A stretch of DNA of 64,000 nucleotides. It comes from RBG-16-57-9 sp964462185. Lineage in GTDB: Archaea > Thermoproteota > Bathyarchaeia > TCS64. The stretch lies in contig CAYWWV010000002.1 in NCBI GenBank assembly GCA_964462185.1, positions 24,534 through 88,533 on the forward strand. Direction: 5' to 3'. Made by a program: the position numbers and the translations under genes. The notes below the pieces were generated by a model. The model did not search any database and was not told where the DNA came from. It worked only from the letters and a program-made list of their open reading frames with translations. Position 1 is the first letter of the stretch; each line of letters opens with the position of its first letter. Positions 60,836 to 64,000 of this stretch are shown piece by piece.

Positions 60836-61339
60836 ATGGCTGGAGAGATGGTCCCCCTAGAGGAGGCCGAGAACGAGGTCAAGGTGGTCACCCAGAGGCT
60901 GGCTCTTCTCCACCTGGCCTACGCCAAGTCCATCGTGGAGGCCTTGGGGTGGGAGGAGGGCCGCCAACTCATCCTGGACAGCATCAGGCTCTACGGCGAG
61001 TATGTGGCTGAGAGGACCAGACAGGGGCATCAGAGCCTGCCCAAGTACGGCTTCTGGGAGCGGAGGCCTGGGAAGCCCCCCCTCTGCGAGCTGGGGAAGC
61101 TGGTGGTGGAGATGGGTGAGCCCAGGCTAGGCGCCCTCTACTGCCTCGTAGACCCCGCCAAGACCATGGCCGCCGACCCCTCCACCAAGATGGTCCACAC
61201 CAAGTGCATGATCCTGGGGGACGACCAATGCTCCTTCGAGACCATACCCACCACCGAGGAGGACCGCAGGGACTTCAAAAAGGGTAGAGACTGGGCCCAC
61301 GTAGACCCCTTGATCGACCAGTATACCCGGGAACCCTAG
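60836..61339 (+). CDS. L-2-amino-thiazoline-4-carboxylate hydrolase family protein
   Basis: The 167-residue protein fits PF14196: helical N-terminus, KPPLCELGKLVVEMGEPRLG, and the typical ending HTKCMILGDDQCSFET. Most members have unknown roles in anaerobes. ATG 60836 lies about 27 nt after GTTAAAAG (about 60805-60812). Its stop is shared, as CTAG, with the convergent release factor gene. Confidence 0.75.
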   Translation: MAGEMVPLEEAENEVKVVTQRLALLHLAYAKSIVEALGWEEGRQLILDSIRLYGEYVAERTRQGHQSLPKYGFWERRPGKPPLCELGKLVVEMGEPRLGALYCLVDPAKTMAADPSTKMVHTKCMILGDDQCSFETIPTTEEDRRDFKKGRDWAHVDPLIDQYTREP

Positions 61340-62592
61340 TAGGTCCGGTACTTGGTGATGGCGGCTATGCCCCCAAAACTCCTGATAAGCATCTCCCCCT
61401 CCTCGGTGTGGGTGCTCACCACCTCCACCCTGGCCTTCGCCTCCTCAGCCATCTTCACCAGATACTCCAACAGGTCCTCCCGGGACTCCACCTCGTAGAA
61501 AGCCCCCCCGCACTTCAAACAGTTCAGGCTCCCCAGGCTCTGCTCGAACTCCTCCCACTCCTCCTGGTCCACTATCCTAGTCTCTCGGTGGCCGCAGCTC
61601 CTGCACACCAGGGTGACGTGAAACCGCTTCAACTCCTCACTCAACAGAAGCATGTGGACGTTCTGGTTCCTCAGCTGGGTCATAACCTCCTTCTCGCCGT
61701 AGGTGGCTAGGCCGTCGTCCTCCCCCAGGTGCCTCAAGAACTCCTGGACCACCCTGCGCTCCTCCAGGTACCTAACCTTTTCCAGGAAGCTCCTGGAACG
61801 CCGCACCACCTCCTTCACCCCCTCCAACCCGGTGTAACCCGTGTCCACCGTGGTCAGAATCTTTTCCCGAATCTCGTAGTGGAGGTAGTTGCCGTTGAGG
61901 AACTCCTCCTTGGTGGGCCCCGGCCCCCCTAGGATGATGCCCTTCAATTCGGGCATATTCAAATAAACATTAGTCATGGCCTCCCCCACCCGGTTGTAGT
62001 ATTCCTGGAGGTGCATCTGCCGCAGCCTCTCATACCTCCGGGCGGACTGGCCCCCGGCGCGGGTCTTCCCCCCCACACCGCTGGTCATGTTCTTCAGGAC
62101 CTCCACCCGCTGGCCCTTCACCATGGCTAGGGTGGCCTCCTTGGCGTCCATCACCACTATGCCGTAGCTGTCCTCATGCTCCAACAGGTCCCATAGCGGG
62201 TCCAACATGAATTTGTGCTCGCATCGATAGTAGTATATGCCTATGGGCTCGGGGGGGATGATGCTGAAGGTCTGCATCTCCCCCACCCCCAGCTGGTCTG
62301 AGGCGATGTTCCCTGCGAATATGGCCAGCCCCGTGTCGGGGATGCGTTCAAAGAGCTTGAGCCGCTCCATAACCTTGGTGAGCGCCTCCTGCACGTTTTT
62401 CCTGGTGGTCTTGGACTTTATGTTGGAGGCCGTCCCATACTCGTTGCGCAGGTCGGCCATCACCTCATGCACCTGCTTCCCCGGGGGGATGTAAACCGTC
62501 ACCAGCTCGGTCCCCCGCCCCTCCAGCCTCTCCAGCTTCTCCAGCATACGGCGGAACCTGAAGCGGTCCAGGGTCTTGTTATCAGTGGACAA
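61336..62592 (-). CDS. prf1: Peptide chain release factor subunit 1 (aRF1)
   Basis: The 418-residue protein has the stop-codon-reading NIKS (residues 57-60), the catalytic GGQ (residues 180-182) and, in the C-terminal domain, a small zinc-binding insertion with CRSCG and CLKCG. It releases finished proteins at all three stops. TTG 62592 is the assigned start; a TATA-like TTCAAATAG (about 62625-62633, minus strand) lies upstream. Confidence 0.96.
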   Translation of the reverse strand: MSTDNKTLDRFRFRRMLEKLERLEGRGTELVTVYIPPGKQVHEVMADLRNEYGTASNIKSKTTRKNVQEALTKVMERLKLFERIPDTGLAIFAGNIASDQLGVGEMQTFSIIPPEPIGIYYYRCEHKFMLDPLWDLLEHEDSYGIVVMDAKEATLAMVKGQRVEVLKNMTSGVGGKTRAGGQSARRYERLRQMHLQEYYNRVGEAMTNVYLNMPELKGIILGGPGPTKEEFLNGNYLHYEIREKILTTVDTGYTGLEGVKEVVRRSRSFLEKVRYLEERRVVQEFLRHLGEDDGLATYGEKEVMTQLRNQNVHMLLLSEELKRFHVTLVCRSCGHRETRIVDQEEWEEFEQSLGSLNCLKCGGAFYEVESREDLLEYLVKMAEEAKARVEVVSTHTEEGEMLIRSFGGIAAITKYRTY

Positions 62593-62652
62593 AAGGGCTC
62601 ACCAGTCGCAAGACTGATGTGGGGCACCCTATTTGAAGGTTGCCCACCCCCC

Positions 62653-63351
62653 CTACGGGGTTACCGTGGAGCCTCTGTGGCCCCCCTCCACGGCCCTGGC
62701 GATCTCCTGGGGGTCGCGGCCGTCCACCACCACCAGGGGGATCGCCAACTTGGCCAGCCTCCGCACGCCCTTCAAGTCGAACAACCCGTACTCCCCAGGG
62801 TACTGGTGGGTGTTCTCCCGGACGATGTCCTCCAACTCCCCATAGGTGAGGCGCTCCAGCTTCACCGCGTCGCCGTGGAGCCTGGGGTTGCGGGTGTACA
62901 CCCCATCCACATCCGTGGCATTCACCACCAGCTGCGCCCCCACCCTCCCAGCGAATATGGCTGCCCGGTAGTCGGTGCTGCTGCCGGGGCGGAACCCCCC
63001 GCCCACCAGGATCTTCCCCTCGGGGGCCCTATCGAAGTCGCTGGCCCTCTGGTAGACCCGGCTCTGGTCGGCGTCCTCCCCCAGGGCCGCCATCAACAGC
63101 AGGGCGTTCACATGGGTGGCCTTAACCCCTAAGAGGTCCAGGAGCCTTGGGGGGGCCCCCAACTCCCGCCCCACGGCTATGAAATACCTGGCGGGGCGGC
63201 CGCCCCCGCAGACCACCACCAGCTCGTGTCCCCTCTGGTGGAGGCTTCTCAGCACCCTGGCGTACCTCTGGAAAACCCCTGGGTCCAGCTCCACGGGGCC
63301 CGAGCCACGCCCCGTCAACAAGCTCCCCCCCAGGCTGATAGAGACCCTCAT
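62653..63351 (-). CDS. pyrH: UMP kinase (archaeal type) of the amino acid kinase family
   Basis: The 232-residue protein opens with VSISLGGSLLTG, has CGGGRPARYFIAVGRELG, GGFRPGSSTDYRAAIFAGRV and VNATDVDGVYTRNPR, the ATP and UMP sites of archaeal PyrH. It makes UDP from UMP. ATG 63351 is preferred over 63363 because CCTAAACCC (about 63375-63383, minus strand) lies 27 nt upstream. Confidence 0.92.
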   Translation of the reverse strand: MRVSISLGGSLLTGRGSGPVELDPGVFQRYARVLRSLHQRGHELVVVCGGGRPARYFIAVGRELGAPPRLLDLLGVKATHVNALLLMAALGEDADQSRVYQRASDFDRAPEGKILVGGGFRPGSSTDYRAAIFAGRVGAQLVVNATDVDGVYTRNPRLHGDAVKLERLTYGELEDIVRENTHQYPGEYGLFDLKGVRRLAKLAIPLVVVDGRDPQEIARAVEGGHRGSTVTP

Positions 63352-63392
63352 CCAGCTAAACACCCCCCCAACGGGTTTAGGCTTTTCTGAGC

Positions 63393-63403
63393 AACAATTT
63401 TAA
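63393..63403 (+). promoter_or_regulatory. TATA box of tRNA-Leu
   Basis: AATTTTAAACG lies about 35 nt before the tRNA 5' end, a normal position for an archaeal tRNA promoter. The adjacent minus-strand pyrH promoter is 15 bp away. Confidence 0.45.
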
Positions 63404-63432
63404 ACGAGATGCCCCCAACCATAGTTGCACAC

Positions 63433-63518
63433 GCGGGGGTTCCCGAGTGGCCAAAGGGGAAGGACTCAAGATCCTTTAGCTCAGGCTTTCGAGGGTTCGA
63501 ATCCCTCCCCCCGCACCA
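63433..63518 (+). tRNA. tRNA-Leu (anticodon CAA), CCA encoded
   Basis: Acceptor GCGGGGG (63433-63439) pairs with CCCCCGC (63508-63514). The anticodon stem AAGGA/TCCTT encloses the loop CTCAAGA, anticodon CAA. A long variable arm (around TAGCTCAGGCTTTC) marks it as class II, and the T arm is GAGGG-TTCGAAT-CCCTC. The discriminator is A and CCA is encoded at 63516-63518. It reads TTG codons. No intron is seen. Confidence 0.96.
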
Positions 63519-63747
63519 AATTACGGGTAACGCATACGTGGGGTTGCACCAGATTACATCTTGGTTAATAACATATGGGTCATGGGTAGTTGCGTAAGGC
63601 GTATTTGGCTGCTATTCCTAGGCTGGGCCTTGTTTAAGATTAATTATCTCATTTAAACTTGCGCGCTAGGGGGACTAAACACGTGTATTAAGATTTATGC
63701 TAGCAATAACCTCAACATCATCTAAACAGTTAATTACCCAGATTTCC
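63519..63747. other. AT-rich intergenic region after tRNA-Leu
   Basis: These 229 bp are much more AT-rich than the rest of the window and hold no credible gene. GCACCAGATTAC at 63546-63557 nearly repeats GCACCAAATTAC at 63513-63524, which overlaps the tRNA 3' end. Such a repeat can mark an old integration site. Confidence 0.35.
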
Positions 63748-64000
63748 TCATCTCGAACGGCTCGATATCCTCCTCATGTAGAACCTGTTACCCATGAACT
63801 CCAGCTCCACCAGCTTGTCCTCCCCTATGAGCCGCTCAACCTCCCCCCACTCCGAGCCGTCGCGCCTCAGCAGCTCCTCCACGGCCTCCAATCTCATCGG
63901 GTGGACCGCTGTTATGCTTAGAACATCTTCCTCGAAGTCGCCTGACGAGGCGAAGGCGTTCCCCTCGTAGCCTATCAGGTACTCCACGTCGTCGAGTACC
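63748..64000 (-). CDS. C-terminal part of a longer protein (start beyond right edge)
   Basis: The frame is open to the right edge, with 84 complete codons visible before the stop. The segment DVLSITAVHPMRLEAVEELL, EWGEVERLIGEDKLVELEF and NRFYMRRI resembles the tail of archaeal radical-SAM proteins, but the catalytic part is outside the window and the assignment is weak. GTG 63987 could be an internal start of a 79-residue protein, but the coding pattern continues upstream. Confidence 0.6.
   Translation of the reverse strand, partial: VLDDVEYLIGYEGNAFASSGDFEEDVLSITAVHPMRLEAVEELLRRDGSEWGEVERLIGEDKLVELEFMGNRFYMRRISSRSR

Noticed and set aside
63409..63597. 62-residue frame over the tRNA-Leu gene
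   Set aside because: It is mostly the translated tRNA; the tRNA fold is complete.
1..64000. CRISPR arrays, insertion sequences, rRNA genes, prophage
   Set aside because: I found no regularly spaced repeats, transposase, rRNA or phage structural genes in the window.

Overview
The window is archaeal chromosomal DNA, GC-rich and tightly packed. The archaeal assignment rests on an A-type ATP synthase operon, aRF1 with NIKS and GGQ motifs, a TFS-type transcription factor, archaeal UMP kinase, archaeal-only families (DUF1512, DUF2095), and AT-rich TATA-like boxes about 26-28 nt upstream of many start codons, the spacing expected for leaderless transcripts. The content fits an anaerobic heterotroph or hydrogen metaboliser. 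A TACK-group lineage such as Bathyarchaeia is my guess, not something shown. Two runs of exactly 100 N (14915-15014, 50377-50476) are scaffold gaps, so this is a draft or metagenome assembly.

Layout. 1-2439: the start of an FtsX-like permease that runs off the left edge. 2562-11166: mixed small genes (DUF1512, methionine aminopeptidase, UspA, DUF1177, two metallo-beta-lactamase-fold hydrolases, TFS, OsmC, flavin-binding protein, CBS protein). 11217-25056: metabolism and transport (orphan fumarate-reductase-like flavoprotein, three MFS transporters, dNMP kinase-like protein, hydroxyacid dehydrogenase, 2-hydroxyglutarate oxidase-like enzyme, class V aminotransferase, ADP-forming acyl-CoA synthetase alpha subunit). 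25053-31220: M20 peptidase, DUF2095, a nucleotidyltransferase-GlmM-GlmU operon for UDP-GlcNAc, and a YchF/TGS GTPase.

The centrepiece is 31268-43255. Two divergent operons encode a complex-I-shaped membrane complex. The minus-strand operon has NuoA, B, C, D, H and I homologues; the plus-strand operon has a split NuoJ, NuoK and four antiporter-like subunits. The 'NuoD' keeps both Ni-Fe cysteine pairs (RICGIC and DPCFSC) and a 29-residue tail after the second pair, and a HycI-type maturation protease gene lies next to it. The sequence therefore reads as a group 4 [NiFe] hydrogenase joined to a complete complex-I membrane arm. Further along (51326-53784) a NikR nickel regulator is divergent from a P1B metal ATPase, with a perfect inverted repeat between them, so nickel handling may be linked to the hydrogenase.

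43837-49872 is the A-type ATP synthase operon F-H-E-A-B-D-C, without the membrane subunits I and K. 49904-51299 holds a gap-truncated PK-C-like protein and a JAMM protease that meets, tail to tail, a ubiquitin-like protein ending in Gly-Gly. 53808-63351 holds DUF362, a tungsten aldehyde:ferredoxin oxidoreductase with its polyferredoxin, threonine dehydratase, valyl-tRNA synthetase, an ATC-hydrolase-like protein, aRF1 and UMP kinase. A tRNA-Leu(CAA) gene and the C-terminal end of an unfinished gene close the window.
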